Assembly: GCF_014648995.1 (NCBI RefSeq)
Contig: NZ_BMSE01000022.1
Location: 62,001-126,000, forward strand
From: Streptomyces massasporeus
GTDB lineage: Bacteria; Actinomycetota; Actinomycetes; Streptomycetales; Streptomycetaceae
Reading direction: 5' to 3'
Length of the DNA stretch: 64,000 nucleotides
How positions within the stretch are numbered: the first letter of the stretch is position 1; each line of letters starts with the position of its first letter. A model generated the notes under the pieces. It saw only the letters and a program-made list of their open reading frames with translations. It was not told where the DNA came from and did no database searches. The position numbers and the translations under genes are program-made. Of this stretch, positions 34,648 to 43,886 are shown piece by piece.

Positions 34648-37461
34648 TCAGGTGGTCGGCCGGCGGAGCCTGTTCCGCCAGGCGATGAGTGCCTGGAAGG
34701 GGCGAACGCCGTGGACCGCAGCCTTCATCAGCTGCTTGACCGTGCGGAAGCACTGCTCCGGAACCTGGTTCCCGCCCGCGTCCAGGAGTCCCAACACCAG
34801 CTTCGTCAGGCTCGCCCACGCCCAGAACGCGGCGATGACGTGCCCTCCTCGCACGTGCATGACCATGAGCGCGAAGAGAATCCCGACCTCCTGGCCGATC
34901 GCGTTGTCCGGGGGCAGATTGGTCAGGACCCAGGCGTACCCGGCCTTGGTCCTGTCGGCTCGTGGTGCGTCCCGAACGCGTAGGCCCAGGTCTCCGAGTG
35001 CTCTCCCCTCGCACCATGTGTCCTTCTGCTCGCGATAGATGCCGACCGCTCTGACCCGGGCCTCGACCGCCTCCAACCGGCGGCGTCCACATCTCAGCGT
35101 CGTGGCGAGGCGTTCCAGAGCCTCCGCTTCCTTGTGTCTGTCGCCGCGCGCCCGGGCCAGCTCGATCTCACGTTCCTGCACCTCGACGGCCTCCGTGATG
35201 CGCCCAGCCGTACGCAGTGCGATGCCGAGGTTGTTCAGCACCGTGAGCAACAGGCGTTCCTCGTCACGCTCCTCGTGGATGGCCGCCGCGTCCCGGTAAG
35301 CCGCGACGGCCTCCTCGTACCGGCCGAGCTGCTTCAGCTTGTCGCCCAGGGCGTTCAGCGCCACGGACTCCAGCGCGCGGTCGCACACCTTGTGACAGAC
35401 GGCCACGAGTCGCTGGTAATTGTCCACCGCCTCTTCCGCGCTCATGTCGCTCACCGACCACAGGTGCTGGAGCGCGATGGCCTGGTGGTGCTCGTCTCCG
35501 CGCTCCTGGTAGAGGACGAGGGCGCGGCGGAAGGTCTCGACGGCCTCGGCGGACCGCTTCATCGCGAACAACGTGTCTCCGAGGCGCATGAGTTGCAGGC
35601 CCTCGGCATGCCAGTCACCCATCGCGGCGAAATGCCGTACGGATTCGTTGAGCACCTCGGTGGCTTCGTCGTACCGGGCTGTCTCGTACAACGTGTCGGC
35701 CAGGCCCATGAGCGCCTTGCCGATGCAGCCCTGGTCGCCGAGTTCCTTGCTGAGAGTCAGGCTCTCCGTATGGGCCTTGACGGCGTCCTCGAACCTCTCG
35801 GCGCACTGCAGCGAGGCCCCGAGGCTGGTCAATGCCGTGGCCTGTCGCATCCGGTCGCCGCGTGTCCGGCTGATGTCCAGGCTCTTTGACGCGGCCTCCA
35901 CCGCCTCGTCCACCCTGCCGCAGTCAGGGAGGATCTGGCTCAGGTTGTTCAGGGCGGTGGCCTCACAGCACGGGTGCTCGATCTCGCGGGCACAGTCGAC
36001 GGCGAGCCGGGTGACGGTCACGGCGTCGGCGGCATAGCTTCTTCGGCTGAGCAGGAACGGGCGCATCTTCTCCTGGAGGTCCAGTACCGCACGGGGATGT
36101 CCGGTGGCCGCGGCCCGGGCGATGAGCGCCATCAGGTTGGCCCGTTCGTCCTCCAGCCATTGCACGGCGTGTGCGCGGTCCCGGAAGTCGTCCGGCAGGG
36201 GCCCGTCGTCAAAGGTGTGCAGATGCGCGTTCGCCGCCTGCACGAGTTTTTGGCAGTGTTTCAGCAGACGGGTTAAGGCGGCGCTTCGCCACTTGGCGCT
36301 GTCGCTTTCCACCAGCCTGGCCGCGTAGACGCGCAGGAGGTCATGCATGCGCCAGCGTCCCGAGCCCACCGGCTGCTCCGCCAGCAGTCCGGCCCGGGCA
36401 AGCGCGGCCAGGCCGTTCCGCGTCCGGGCGCGCGGCTGTCCCCAGAGTGCCGCCGCCGCGTCCGTGCTGGTGTCCGGGCCGGGATTCAGCGCGAATTGCC
36501 GGAACAACTGGCGGTGGTGCGGAAGCAGCCGCTGGTAGGAGAGGTGGAAAGCCGCCTGGACCGCTGTCGTGTGCCCGCCGTCCTCGTAGCGCAGGACGTC
36601 CAGACGGGTGTGGGCGTCGGCGAGTTCGGCGACGAGTTCGGCGATGGCCCGGCCGGGGTCGGTGGTGAGCAGGGAAGCGGCGATCTGCAGAGCGAGTGGA
36701 TGGTGGCCGCAGTGCCCGGCGAGTTCGGCGATCGCGTCGGTCTCCCGCAGCCGTGGATCGTCGGGCCGGGCATGCCTCAGCGCCTCGGCGATCAGGTCCG
36801 CCGCGCCCCGTGGTGGCAGTTCGTCCAGGCCGAACAGCCGGGCCTGGAACGAGGGTCCGGTGAGCAGGTGACGGGAGGTCACCAGCAGTCGGTGTGCGGA
36901 GCGGGCGGGCACGAGGCGTTCGATCTGGGCGGCGCTGGACGCGTCGTCGGCGATCAGCAGGACAGCCCTGCCCTCGTCGGCGAGCCGGTTGAGCGCCGCC
37001 TGGCACAGGCCCGTCTGCTCGTCCGGTGTCACAGCGTCGTCCACGCACAGGGCCCGCGCCAGCGTGCCCATGGCCTCCTCCGCGCCGACCGGACCGGCCG
37101 GGTCGTGCCCCCGCAGGTGGAGGAAGAGGGCACCGCCGGGGAACCACCCCCGCGCCACGGCCTGATGGGCGACATGGAGGGCCAGGGCGGTCTTGCCGAT
37201 GCCGGGCAGTCCGGACAGCACCGAGACGACGGGTGTGGCACGCGCCCGGGACGAGGGGGCGAGCAGCGCCAGTACGGCCTCGGCCTCCTTCTCCCGGCCG
37301 GCCAGGTGCGTCGGCTCCGCGGGGAGGCGCAGCATCGGCGTCGGATCCTCGGGGCCCGACGCGCAGACCGTGTTGCCGTCGCCGCTGACCTGGATCACAT
37401 GGCCGTGTCCGGATGCCGTGGCGGCCTGGGACCGCGCGGCCCTGCTCCTACCGATCCCCAT
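34648..37461 (-). CDS. STAND NTPase with TPR repeats and N-terminal RHIM-like motif (NLR-like receptor)
   Basis: A 937-residue signal-transduction ATPase. Residues 12-27 read QAATASGHGHVIQVSG, followed by DGNTV. This is a RHIM-like motif that the small gene upstream carries twice. The NB-ARC-type domain follows: Walker A GLPGIGKT (84-91), Walker B VLLIADDA (167-174), the sensor-like LLVTSR (192-197) and GHHPLALQ. A winged-helix region comes next, then about ten TPR-like repeats (roughly 430-800) and a C-terminal helical region. There is no DNA-binding domain, unlike SARP or AfsR regulators. The gene overlaps the upstream gene by 14 bases. Inference: TPRs sense a cue, the ATPase oligomerises, and clustered N-terminal motifs template the partner into amyloid-like assembly. 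Confidence 0.9.
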   Translation of the reverse strand: MGIGRSRAARSQAATASGHGHVIQVSGDGNTVCASGPEDPTPMLRLPAEPTHLAGREKEAEAVLALLAPSSRARATPVVSVLSGLPGIGKTALALHVAHQAVARGWFPGGALFLHLRGHDPAGPVGAEEAMGTLARALCVDDAVTPDEQTGLCQAALNRLADEGRAVLLIADDASSAAQIERLVPARSAHRLLVTSRHLLTGPSFQARLFGLDELPPRGAADLIAEALRHARPDDPRLRETDAIAELAGHCGHHPLALQIAASLLTTDPGRAIAELVAELADAHTRLDVLRYEDGGHTTAVQAAFHLSYQRLLPHHRQLFRQFALNPGPDTSTDAAAALWGQPRARTRNGLAALARAGLLAEQPVGSGRWRMHDLLRVYAARLVESDSAKWRSAALTRLLKHCQKLVQAANAHLHTFDDGPLPDDFRDRAHAVQWLEDERANLMALIARAAATGHPRAVLDLQEKMRPFLLSRRSYAADAVTVTRLAVDCAREIEHPCCEATALNNLSQILPDCGRVDEAVEAASKSLDISRTRGDRMRQATALTSLGASLQCAERFEDAVKAHTESLTLSKELGDQGCIGKALMGLADTLYETARYDEATEVLNESVRHFAAMGDWHAEGLQLMRLGDTLFAMKRSAEAVETFRRALVLYQERGDEHHQAIALQHLWSVSDMSAEEAVDNYQRLVAVCHKVCDRALESVALNALGDKLKQLGRYEEAVAAYRDAAAIHEERDEERLLLTVLNNLGIALRTAGRITEAVEVQEREIELARARGDRHKEAEALERLATTLRCGRRRLEAVEARVRAVGIYREQKDTWCEGRALGDLGLRVRDAPRADRTKAGYAWVLTNLPPDNAIGQEVGILFALMVMHVRGGHVIAAFWAWASLTKLVLGLLDAGGNQVPEQCFRTVKQLMKAAVHGVRPFQALIAWRNRLRRPTT

Positions 37462-37909
37462 GTACGGGACCTGTCGTGCCGTCGCTTCCGCCGACCTGGG
37501 TGATGCCGGCCCGGCCCGATGCCGTCGCGCGCTGCGTCACCCTGTCGGGGCGCTCCTCGGGACCGGCGTGTCCGGGATCTCGGTGCCCTGCGATCTGTGT
37601 GACCCTGCCGGCGTCCGACGCCGTCGCACTCTGCCGCACCTGGATTCCGGACCGGGGCGGGCCTGAGGTCTGCGGGGAGCGGTTGTCCGTGGCAACGGTG
37701 CCGGGTCGCCCCCTGTCCCCCGCCCACCAGGCCGCCGCCGCTCCGACCAGCGTGGTCACCGTGGCCGCGAACGTCGTCGCCACCAGCCATCGGTCGGCCT
37801 CCGCTCTGGGCAAGAAGCCGAATGGTGCGGCCCGGGCCGACCACAGACAGATCACGAACGAGCCCGCCCCCGCGAACACCGTGACGGCCCAACGCCTTGC
37901 GCGCTGCAT
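37448..37909 (-). CDS. two-TM protein with tandem RHIM-like motifs (putative effector)
   Basis: A 153-residue protein from ATG 37909 with a strong AAGGGGGGAC site. Two membrane spans (about 7-23 and 41-64) are followed by a disordered Pro/Gly/Arg-rich tail with two motif copies. These are Q93-G108 (QSATASDAGRVTQIAG) and Q126-G141 (QRATASGRAGITQVGG). Both match residues 12-27 of the downstream STAND protein, with the same 12-residue spacing between the two Gln residues. Known bacterial amyloid signalling motifs sit C-terminally on effectors and N-terminally on NLR-like receptors, which is the arrangement here. The effector domain would be the two-span membrane module, so a membrane-perturbing action is plausible but not shown. 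Confidence 0.85.
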   Translation of the reverse strand: MQRARRWAVTVFAGAGSFVICLWSARAAPFGFLPRAEADRWLVATTFAATVTTLVGAAAAWWAGDRGRPGTVATDNRSPQTSGPPRSGIQVRQSATASDAGRVTQIAGHRDPGHAGPEERPDRVTQRATASGRAGITQVGGSDGTTGPVHGDR

Positions 37910-38235
37910 GCGTCCCCCCTTGTCTCGACGCGTGATGTCAGAGGTACAGACGGAAACGAGTCGCCCGGAGCAAAACGTGGAAAGCAGGGACAGATGCTCG
38001 CGCTTCGGCTACCGCATGCAACGAGGGGCTTTCCCAGGCAGGGGAGCAACGGCCCCGGGCCGGTCCGGAAGGATCTCAATTTCCCTCGGCCGTACGTCAG
38101 TTGCGGACCGGCACCCGCGGGCATAGGCATAGACCTTTTCATGATCACGGGCTAGGCTCTGCCGCGCGTATCCGAGAGCGCTCTCAAGCTCTGCTGTTCC
38201 ACCCCCACCCTGCTGGAACAACGAAGGGGCACCCC

Positions 38236-39384
38236 TTGAGACGCACCACAACCCTGCGCACCGGACTGTCCGCACTGCTGCTGCTCGGCACCTGGGCGAC
38301 CGCCGCCGCCCTGCCGGCCGCCGCCGACACTCCCCCGCGCTCCACCGGAGCACCGGCCTCCTCGGCACTCCTCTCCGCGATGCAGCGCGACTTGGGGCTG
38401 ACCCGGGACGAGGCCGAAGCGCGCCTGGCCGCGGAGAAGACCGCGACGGCCGTCGCACACAAGGCGCGGAACGCCGCCGGTTCGGCCTACGGCGGCTCCT
38501 GGTACGACGCCGGCAGCGGCAAACTCGCCGTCGCCGTGACCCGCGCCGCACACGCCGATGCGGTACGGGCGACCGGCGCGACCGTGCGGCTCGTGCGGTT
38601 CAGCGCGCGGCAGCTCGACGCGGCGAAGAAGGGCATCGATGCGCTGTCCGCGCCCGCCGGAGTCGGGAGTTGGCACGTGGATCCGAAGGCCAACAAGGTC
38701 GTCGTGGACGTCGTCGCCGCGCACCGGGACGACAACGATGTCCGGGCCTTCCTCTCCCGAGCCCGCGAGGCCGGTCCCGTCACAGTGCGGGAGACCCCGG
38801 CCGCACCGCATACCTTCGCCGCCGGCACCGTGGGCGGCGACCCGTACTACACCGGCAACGTCCGCTGCTCCATCGGCTTCTCCGTGCACGGCGGCTTCGT
38901 CACCGCCGGGCACTGCGGCTCGCCGAGTGCGGCGGTGTACGGCTGGGACCGGTCGTACATCGGCAACTTCCAGGGATCGTCGTTCCCGGGCAACGACTAC
39001 GCCTGGGTGCACGTGGGCAGCGGCTGGTGGACCGTGCCGGTCGTGCTCGGCTGGGGCACGGTTCCCGACCAGCTCGTCCGCGGCTCCGCCGAAGCGCCGG
39101 TGGGTGCCTCCGTCTGCCGTTCCGGTTCCACCACGCACTGGCACTGCGGCACCGTGCTGGCGAAGAACGAGACGGTGAACTACAGCCAGGGCGCCGTCCA
39201 CCAGATGACGAAGACGAGCGTCTGCGCCGAGCCCGGTGACAGCGGCGGCTCCTTCATCAGCGGCGACCAGGCCCAGGGAGTCACCTCCGGCGGCTGGGGC
39301 AACTGCGGCAGCGGCGGGGAGACCTGGCACCAGCCGGTCAACGAGATCCTCAACCGGTACGGGCTGCGGCTGCACACGGCCTGA
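38236..39384 (+). CDS. streptogrisin-like S1 serine protease precursor
   Basis: A 382-residue preproenzyme. It has a signal peptide (residues 1-30, cut near AAA-D), a propeptide with the alpha-lytic protease N-terminal fold (LSAMQRDLGLTRDEAEARL), and a chymotrypsin-like domain with His226 (TAGHCG), Asp254 (NDYAWV) and Ser336 (EPGDSGGSF). Cysteine pairs match streptogrisins. The TTG start at 38236 has AAGGGG seven bases upstream. It is secreted and broadly proteolytic. Its 325-base upstream region is shared with the divergent STAND operon and holds no other gene. Confidence 0.95.
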   Translation: MRRTTTLRTGLSALLLLGTWATAAALPAAADTPPRSTGAPASSALLSAMQRDLGLTRDEAEARLAAEKTATAVAHKARNAAGSAYGGSWYDAGSGKLAVAVTRAAHADAVRATGATVRLVRFSARQLDAAKKGIDALSAPAGVGSWHVDPKANKVVVDVVAAHRDDNDVRAFLSRAREAGPVTVRETPAAPHTFAAGTVGGDPYYTGNVRCSIGFSVHGGFVTAGHCGSPSAAVYGWDRSYIGNFQGSSFPGNDYAWVHVGSGWWTVPVVLGWGTVPDQLVRGSAEAPVGASVCRSGSTTHWHCGTVLAKNETVNYSQGAVHQMTKTSVCAEPGDSGGSFISGDQAQGVTSGGWGNCGSGGETWHQPVNEILNRYGLRLHTA

Positions 39385-39405
39385 CCACTGATCAGCACAC
39401 CGAGC

Positions 39406-39440
39406 GGGCGCCGTCTCCGCCACTTCGGCCGACGGCGCCC
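39406..39440. terminator. terminator after the protease gene
   Basis: A perfect 10-bp stem (GGGCGCCGTC with GACGGCGCCC) and 15-base loop just after the protease stop. Confidence 0.8.
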
Positions 39441-39578
39441 ACCCGGACGCCCGCTGGATACCGGGCGGGCTCACCGAGATGCCGGTGACCGGCAGGTGGG
39501 TGACGAGCCTCCCGACTCGCACCGTCAGTCGTCCAGCTCGGGACGTAGAGCACGGGGCCAGGACGGCTCCGGGGGGCT

Positions 39579-40386
39579 TCACATCGGGTCGGGCAGGTGC
39601 AGGGGCAGGAGCGCGAGTTCGGCCGGGTCGACCACCGCGGTGATCTCGGTGATGAGGCCGTCGGCGACGGTGAAGGCGAGGGGGGAGAGCGGAGCGCCGT
39701 CCTCGTTCCAGGAGATGACGCCAGGGCGGCCGTTGACCGTCACGGCTCGTCCTCGTGCCGCGCTGCCGGCCACGCGCGCGCGGGTTGCGATCTCGGTGGC
39801 CCCGAGCGTGACGAACATGCCGGCCGGGGCGCGGTGAGTTTCACGTCGGGGTGCAGGACCCGCAGCAGCTCCTCGAACCGGCCGTCGCGGGCCGCGGCCA
39901 GGAAGGCCTGCGCCACTTCGCGTTGCTGCCGTCCGGTACTCGCGGGCTGGCGGGCGTCCCGTATCTTCCGGCGGGCGCGGCTGGCGGGCATCTTGGTCGC
40001 GTCGGCGGGCTTGCCGAGGATGGTGCCGATCTCGCTGAAGGGCACGGCGAACACGTCGTGCAGCACGAACACCAGTCGTTCGTCGGCGCGCAGCGGGTCG
40101 GGGCGGGGACCGTGACCAGCGCGAGGCCGACGGAGTCCCCGAGTGCCACGAGATCCTCCGGGGCGGGAGCGTCGTCGAGTCGCACGGTGAACTCGGACGG
40201 CTGGTCCTCGAGAGCGACTTCCCGGCGCGTACGGCCGGACCGCAGGACATCGAGGCTGATGCGGCCGACCACGGTGGTCGGCCGGCCGCCGAGATTGCCG
40301 ATGATGTCGGCGTCCTGGCGGGCCGGACGCAGCCACGCCTCCGGTGCACGTGTCCCGGCGCGAACCCCCGCTGCGGGCCCGGCCAC
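39579..40386 (-). pseudogene. ECF sigma factor (SigJ/ECF41-like), broken
   Basis: Three minus-strand frames in order encode one ECF41-type sigma factor. The first has EAWLRPARQDADIIGNLGGR and RISLDVLRSGRTRREVALE (region 2 end). The second has LRADERLVFVLHDVFAVPFS and EIGTILGKPADATKM (region 4). The third has FVTLGATEIATRARVAG and FTVADGLITEITAVVDP (SnoaL-like C-terminal domain), with its stop at 39579. Frameshifts lie near 40105 and 39825, and the N-terminal part of region 2 is missing beyond about 40350. With three defects this looks like genuine decay. Confidence 0.8.
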
Positions 40387-40448
40387 AGTACGGCTCCTTC
40401 ACCCTCCCGGACGGTGCCGAACCTGTCATTCCGTGGTGCAGTCGGGTC

Positions 40449-40820
40449 ATGGCATCTCCGCCCGCGCACGACCAGGGCTCCCCGACGCCTGCCCGGCGTG
40501 AACGCCCTTCCCGACTGATCGATGTCGGCGTTGCCGTGCTGCTCCTGGTCGCGGACGCGGTCATCGTCGTCTTCGCCGGGTTGCTGCTCGTCGCGGTCGG
40601 CATGGGGACCGCCCACGCGCCGCATTCCTCGCGCCCCGTGCAGTCGAGCGACACCCCCGTCCTGGTCTGGTTCGTCGTCTGGGGCGTGCCGGCCGTGGCG
40701 GCGGTCGGCGCCGTCGTGCATGCCCGACTGAGGATGCCCGTGACGGCCGTGGTGCAGAGCCTGTTCACACTCGTCTGCGGGCTCATGGCCGTCGCCTGGA
40801 CGCGCATGCTGCTGTCCTAG
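40449..40820 (+). CDS. small membrane protein (DUF6234-like)
   Basis: A 123-residue protein with a basic, Pro-rich N-terminus and three hydrophobic spans (DVGVAVLLLVADAVIVVFAG, VLVWFVVWGVPAVAAVGAVV, LFTLVCGLMAVAWTRMLL). The layout resembles DUF6234 proteins of Streptomyces. ATG 40449 is used; the ribosome site is poor. It starts next to the truncated end of the sigma pseudogene. Confidence 0.6.
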   Translation: MASPPAHDQGSPTPARRERPSRLIDVGVAVLLLVADAVIVVFAGLLLVAVGMGTAHAPHSSRPVQSSDTPVLVWFVVWGVPAVAAVGAVVHARLRMPVTAVVQSLFTLVCGLMAVAWTRMLLS

Positions 40821-40899
40821 GCCGGCACCGGAACCAAGATCGATTGTCAGTGGTGGGTGAGAGGATTGGAGCATCAAGTCGGAACAAGGGGGAGCTGTG

Positions 40900-41940
40900 A
40901 TGTCCGGAACCCAGAATTACATCAATCACGTTGCTCTAGTGCTGGATGCGAGCTCGTCGATGTCGCACCTGAGCCGGAAAGTCGTCGACGTCGCCGACCA
41001 GCAGATCGCCTATCTCGCGCGCCGTTCCAGGGAATTGGACCAGGAAACCCGCGTCACGGTGTACGTCTTCGCCGACAAGGTGGAGTGCGTCATCTACGAC
41101 AAGGACGTGCTGCGCATGCCGTCGCTGAAGCAGCTCTACCGGACCGGTGGAATGACGGCCCTCCTTGCGGCCGCGCTGAAGTCGCAGCGGGAGCTGGCTC
41201 AGACGGCCCAACTGTACGGCGACCACAGTTTCCTGACGTTCGTGCTCACCGACGGGCAGGAGAACGCGAGCCACCGCTGCCCGGACGCCCCCGTCAGGAA
41301 TCCACGCCAACTGGTCCAGGCCGTGGCCGAGATGATCGAGCGGCAGCAGGACAACTGGACGCTGGCCGTGCTGGTGCCCGACCAGATGGGCAAGCGGGAG
41401 GCCATGCAGTGCGGCTTCCCCAAGGACAACATCGCCATATGGGACGCCACCAGCACGCAGGGCCTGGAGGAGGCCGGGCAGGTCATCCGGCAGGCCACGG
41501 AGAACTTCATGGTGGGCCGCACCCAGGGCATCCGGGGATCGCGTGCGGTGTTCTCCACCGGGGCGGAAGCGGTCAACGAGGACACCATCAAGGCGGCCGG
41601 CCTCACCCCGGTCGATCCGTCGACGTACCAGTTGATCCCGGTGGCCCGCGATGCGGGTATCAAGGAGTGGGTCGTCGAATGCGGACACACCTATCGGACC
41701 GGTGGGGCGTTCTACGAGCTCAGCAAGTCGGAGAAAGTCCAGGCGCAAAAGCAGATCGCGGTGCTGGAAAAGAAGACGGACCGCGTCTATACGGGGCCCG
41801 AGGCCCGATCCCTGCTCGGCCTGCCTGACACGGAAGTCCGCGTCAAGCCGGACCACAACGACCACTTCACCATTTTCGTGCAGAGCACCAGCGTCAACCG
41901 GAAACTCGTCCCCAACACGCGGCTGCTGCTCATGCTGTGA
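40900..41940 (+). CDS. von Willebrand factor A domain protein
   Basis: A 346-residue soluble protein. A VWA domain occupies about residues 8-210 with a complete MIDAS: D16-x-S18-x-S20 in LDASSSMS, a Thr near the TGGMTALL loop and Asp in LTDGQE. The C-terminal 100 residues end in a basic beta segment (FTIFVQSTSVNRKLVPN). ATG 40900 has AAGGGGGAG at a proper distance; GTG 40897 is too close. VWA domains bind protein partners through a metal ion. No MoxR ATPase or Ter genes are adjacent, so the partner is unknown. Confidence 0.85.
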   Translation: MSGTQNYINHVALVLDASSSMSHLSRKVVDVADQQIAYLARRSRELDQETRVTVYVFADKVECVIYDKDVLRMPSLKQLYRTGGMTALLAAALKSQRELAQTAQLYGDHSFLTFVLTDGQENASHRCPDAPVRNPRQLVQAVAEMIERQQDNWTLAVLVPDQMGKREAMQCGFPKDNIAIWDATSTQGLEEAGQVIRQATENFMVGRTQGIRGSRAVFSTGAEAVNEDTIKAAGLTPVDPSTYQLIPVARDAGIKEWVVECGHTYRTGGAFYELSKSEKVQAQKQIAVLEKKTDRVYTGPEARSLLGLPDTEVRVKPDHNDHFTIFVQSTSVNRKLVPNTRLLLML

Positions 41941-41954
41941 CCATTCATGAAGCC

Positions 41955-41993
41955 GATGGGGTGCCGGAGGCTTCGCCGCCCCGGCTTCCCATC
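41955..41993. terminator. bidirectional terminator
   Basis: GATGGG..GCCGG pairs with CCGGC..CCCATC with a two-base internal loop, between the convergent VWA and enoyl-CoA hydratase family genes. Confidence 0.75.
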
Positions 41994-42033
41994 ACGAGTC
42001 CGTTCCACGGCACCGTCGGCACGTCATGTTCGT

Positions 42034-43098
42034 TCAGCGCATGGCCGGCGACAGACCGAGTTCCCGCTCACCGAGCGGGGTGAAGAAGCGCTCGACATCG
42101 GCGTCGGTGACCTCGCCCAGGGTCTTCGGTGACCAGCGCGGCCTGCGGTCCTTGTCGACGACCTGGGCGCGGATTCCCTCCACCAGGTCGGGTGTGTCCA
42201 GGACCGCGCAGGAGACGCGGTACTCCTGGTTCAGGACCAGCTCCAGCGTGCCGAGCTTCCGAGCGCGGCGCAGGGAGGCGAGGGTGACCTTCAGGGCGGT
42301 CGGCGACTTGGCAAGCAAGGTCTCCGCGGCCTCCTTCGTGTCGGGGTCGCCGTGTGCGAGCAGCCGGCGCACGATCTCCTCGACGGTGTCGGCGGCGTAG
42401 CAGGCGTCGATCCAGTCGCCCCGGGCGGCCAGAGCGCCCTCCTCGGGGGTCCGCACGGAGCCGGCCAGGGCCTCCCCCACGGGCGACTCGGCAAGGGCGT
42501 CCAGGAGATCCGGCAGTGCGGCCGTCGGCACGTAGTGATCGGCGAGCCCGCACAACAGCGCGTCGGCGGCGCCGATCTGAGCGCCCGTCAGGGCGAGATG
42601 GGTGCCCAGCTCCCCCGGGACCTCGGCGAGCAGGTGGGTGCCGCCCACGTCCGGCACGAAGCCGATGCCGGTCTCCGGCATGGCGACCCGGGACCGCTCG
42701 GTGACGATACGGACGCTGCCGTGGGCCGAGACACCGACACCCCCGCCCATCACGATGCCGTCCATCACGGCGACGTACGGCTTGGGCCAGCGGGCGATGC
42801 GGGCGTTGAGGCGGTATTCGTCGCGCCAGAACGCGGCGGTGGCCGTGCCGTCACCGTCACGGGCGTCGTCGTGGATGGCGCGGATGTCACCGCCGGCACA
42901 CAGGCCGCGCTCCCCCGCGCCGGTGATGACGACGGTCTCCACCGCGGGGTCCCGTTCCCAGGCGGTGAGCGCCTCGTCGATGCGGCGGACCATGGTGTGG
43001 GTGAGGGCGTTGAGTGCGCGAGGCCGGTTGAGCGTGATGCGGGCGGTGCGCCCCTGGGTGTGGAAGAGGACGGGTTCGCATTCTTCGGGTCGGCTCAT
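42034..43098 (-). CDS. 3-hydroxyisobutyryl-CoA hydrolase (crotonase family)
   Basis: A 354-residue crotonase-fold protein. The oxyanion-hole segments are GAGERGLCAGGDIRAI and GIVMGGGVGVSAHGS, and the conserved PETGIGFVPDVGGTHLL marks the HIBYL-CoA hydrolase branch, which is longer than plain enoyl-CoA hydratases. It acts in valine breakdown, releasing 3-hydroxyisobutyrate from its CoA ester. ATG 43098 overlaps the stop of the ComB-like gene (ATGA), so translation is coupled. Confidence 0.85.
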   Translation of the reverse strand: MSRPEECEPVLFHTQGRTARITLNRPRALNALTHTMVRRIDEALTAWERDPAVETVVITGAGERGLCAGGDIRAIHDDARDGDGTATAAFWRDEYRLNARIARWPKPYVAVMDGIVMGGGVGVSAHGSVRIVTERSRVAMPETGIGFVPDVGGTHLLAEVPGELGTHLALTGAQIGAADALLCGLADHYVPTAALPDLLDALAESPVGEALAGSVRTPEEGALAARGDWIDACYAADTVEEIVRRLLAHGDPDTKEAAETLLAKSPTALKVTLASLRRARKLGTLELVLNQEYRVSCAVLDTPDLVEGIRAQVVDKDRRPRWSPKTLGEVTDADVERFFTPLGERELGLSPAMR

Positions 43099-43799
43099 CG
43101 GGACCCCTCCCCCGGGCCCGGCACGGGTTCGCGCGTGGGACGGAGCACCATGAGTGAGTCCTCCAGGGTCGCCACCATGGCGAAGGGGAACCGGTCGAGC
43201 TCGAGACAGAGTGCGACGTCGTCGGGGTGGACTCCTTGACGTATACCCTCCGCCAGCTCGGTGGCGGCGCGCGACTCTCCGGCGCGGCGGAGGAAGTCGG
43301 CTGCGTCCGTCCGGGGCTCGGTGGCCCTCCGGGCGATGTACTCGGCGCACGCCAGGTCTTCGTCGGCCTGTCCGTCCTCGCCCGTGACCACGAACGTGGC
43401 ACTGCCGCCGGCACGCGTCCGCAGCAGCCGAGCCGTTGCCTCCGCCACCACGAAGCCGGCGCACAGCACCAGCGAGGCCTCCTTGACCGCCAGGGCGCCG
43501 ACCGTCCCTGCCGTGGTCTTCTGCACGACGGTCCGTCCGGTGAGGTCGAGAGACCGCAGCAGGCCCGGCGAGTTGACCGTGTCGAACCCGGGCGCGGGCG
43601 GACCGTCCTTGAGTGCCACCCAGTCCGGGTGGCGAGCCTTGAGGGCCAGGGCTTCGTCCAGCGACTCGGCGAGAACGATCTTTTCCGCGCCCTGGCCGAA
43701 GGCCCAGGCAGCGACCGTGAAAGCACGCATGACGTCGATCACGACCGCCACGGAGGGGGTTTCGGTCAACTCGGTGATGCCGAGGAAGCGAGCGTCCAT
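43095..43799 (-). CDS. 2-phosphosulfolactate phosphatase family (ComB-like)
   Basis: A 234-residue member of the ComB family, with the conserved VAVVIDVMRAFTVAAWAFGQ start, ALKDGPPAPGFDTVNSPGLL and a VVQKTTAGT core. The archetype removes phosphate from 2-phosphosulfolactate in coenzyme M biosynthesis. Actinobacteria do not make coenzyme M, so the substrate here is probably different. ATG 43799 is chosen; ATG 43817 is also in frame. Coupled to the downstream hydrolase. Confidence 0.8.
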   Translation of the reverse strand: MDARFLGITELTETPSVAVVIDVMRAFTVAAWAFGQGAEKIVLAESLDEALALKARHPDWVALKDGPPAPGFDTVNSPGLLRSLDLTGRTVVQKTTAGTVGALAVKEASLVLCAGFVVAEATARLLRTRAGGSATFVVTGEDGQADEDLACAEYIARRATEPRTDAADFLRRAGESRAATELAEGIRQGVHPDDVALCLELDRFPFAMVATLEDSLMVLRPTREPVPGPGEGSR

Positions 43800-43886
43800 C
43801 CCGCCATGATCGCGCATGCCCCGAAGGACGCGGTCAGGCAGTGACGCGCATCACCTCGACCCGTCGACGGTGTCCCTTTGTGCCAT

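Noticed and set aside
37395..37892. Alternative minus-strand frame over the two-TM gene
   Set aside because: It lacks a ribosome site and gives Arg/Gly-rich noise; the chosen frame has a strong site, two membrane spans and the repeated motif.
38236..39384. Streptogrisin-like protease as a third part of the STAND/two-TM system
   Set aside because: It is divergent, secreted and lacks the shared motif; proximity alone does not support a link.
43095..43799. Coenzyme M biosynthesis from the ComB-like gene
   Set aside because: No other coenzyme M gene is present and the organism type does not make it; only the family name is kept.
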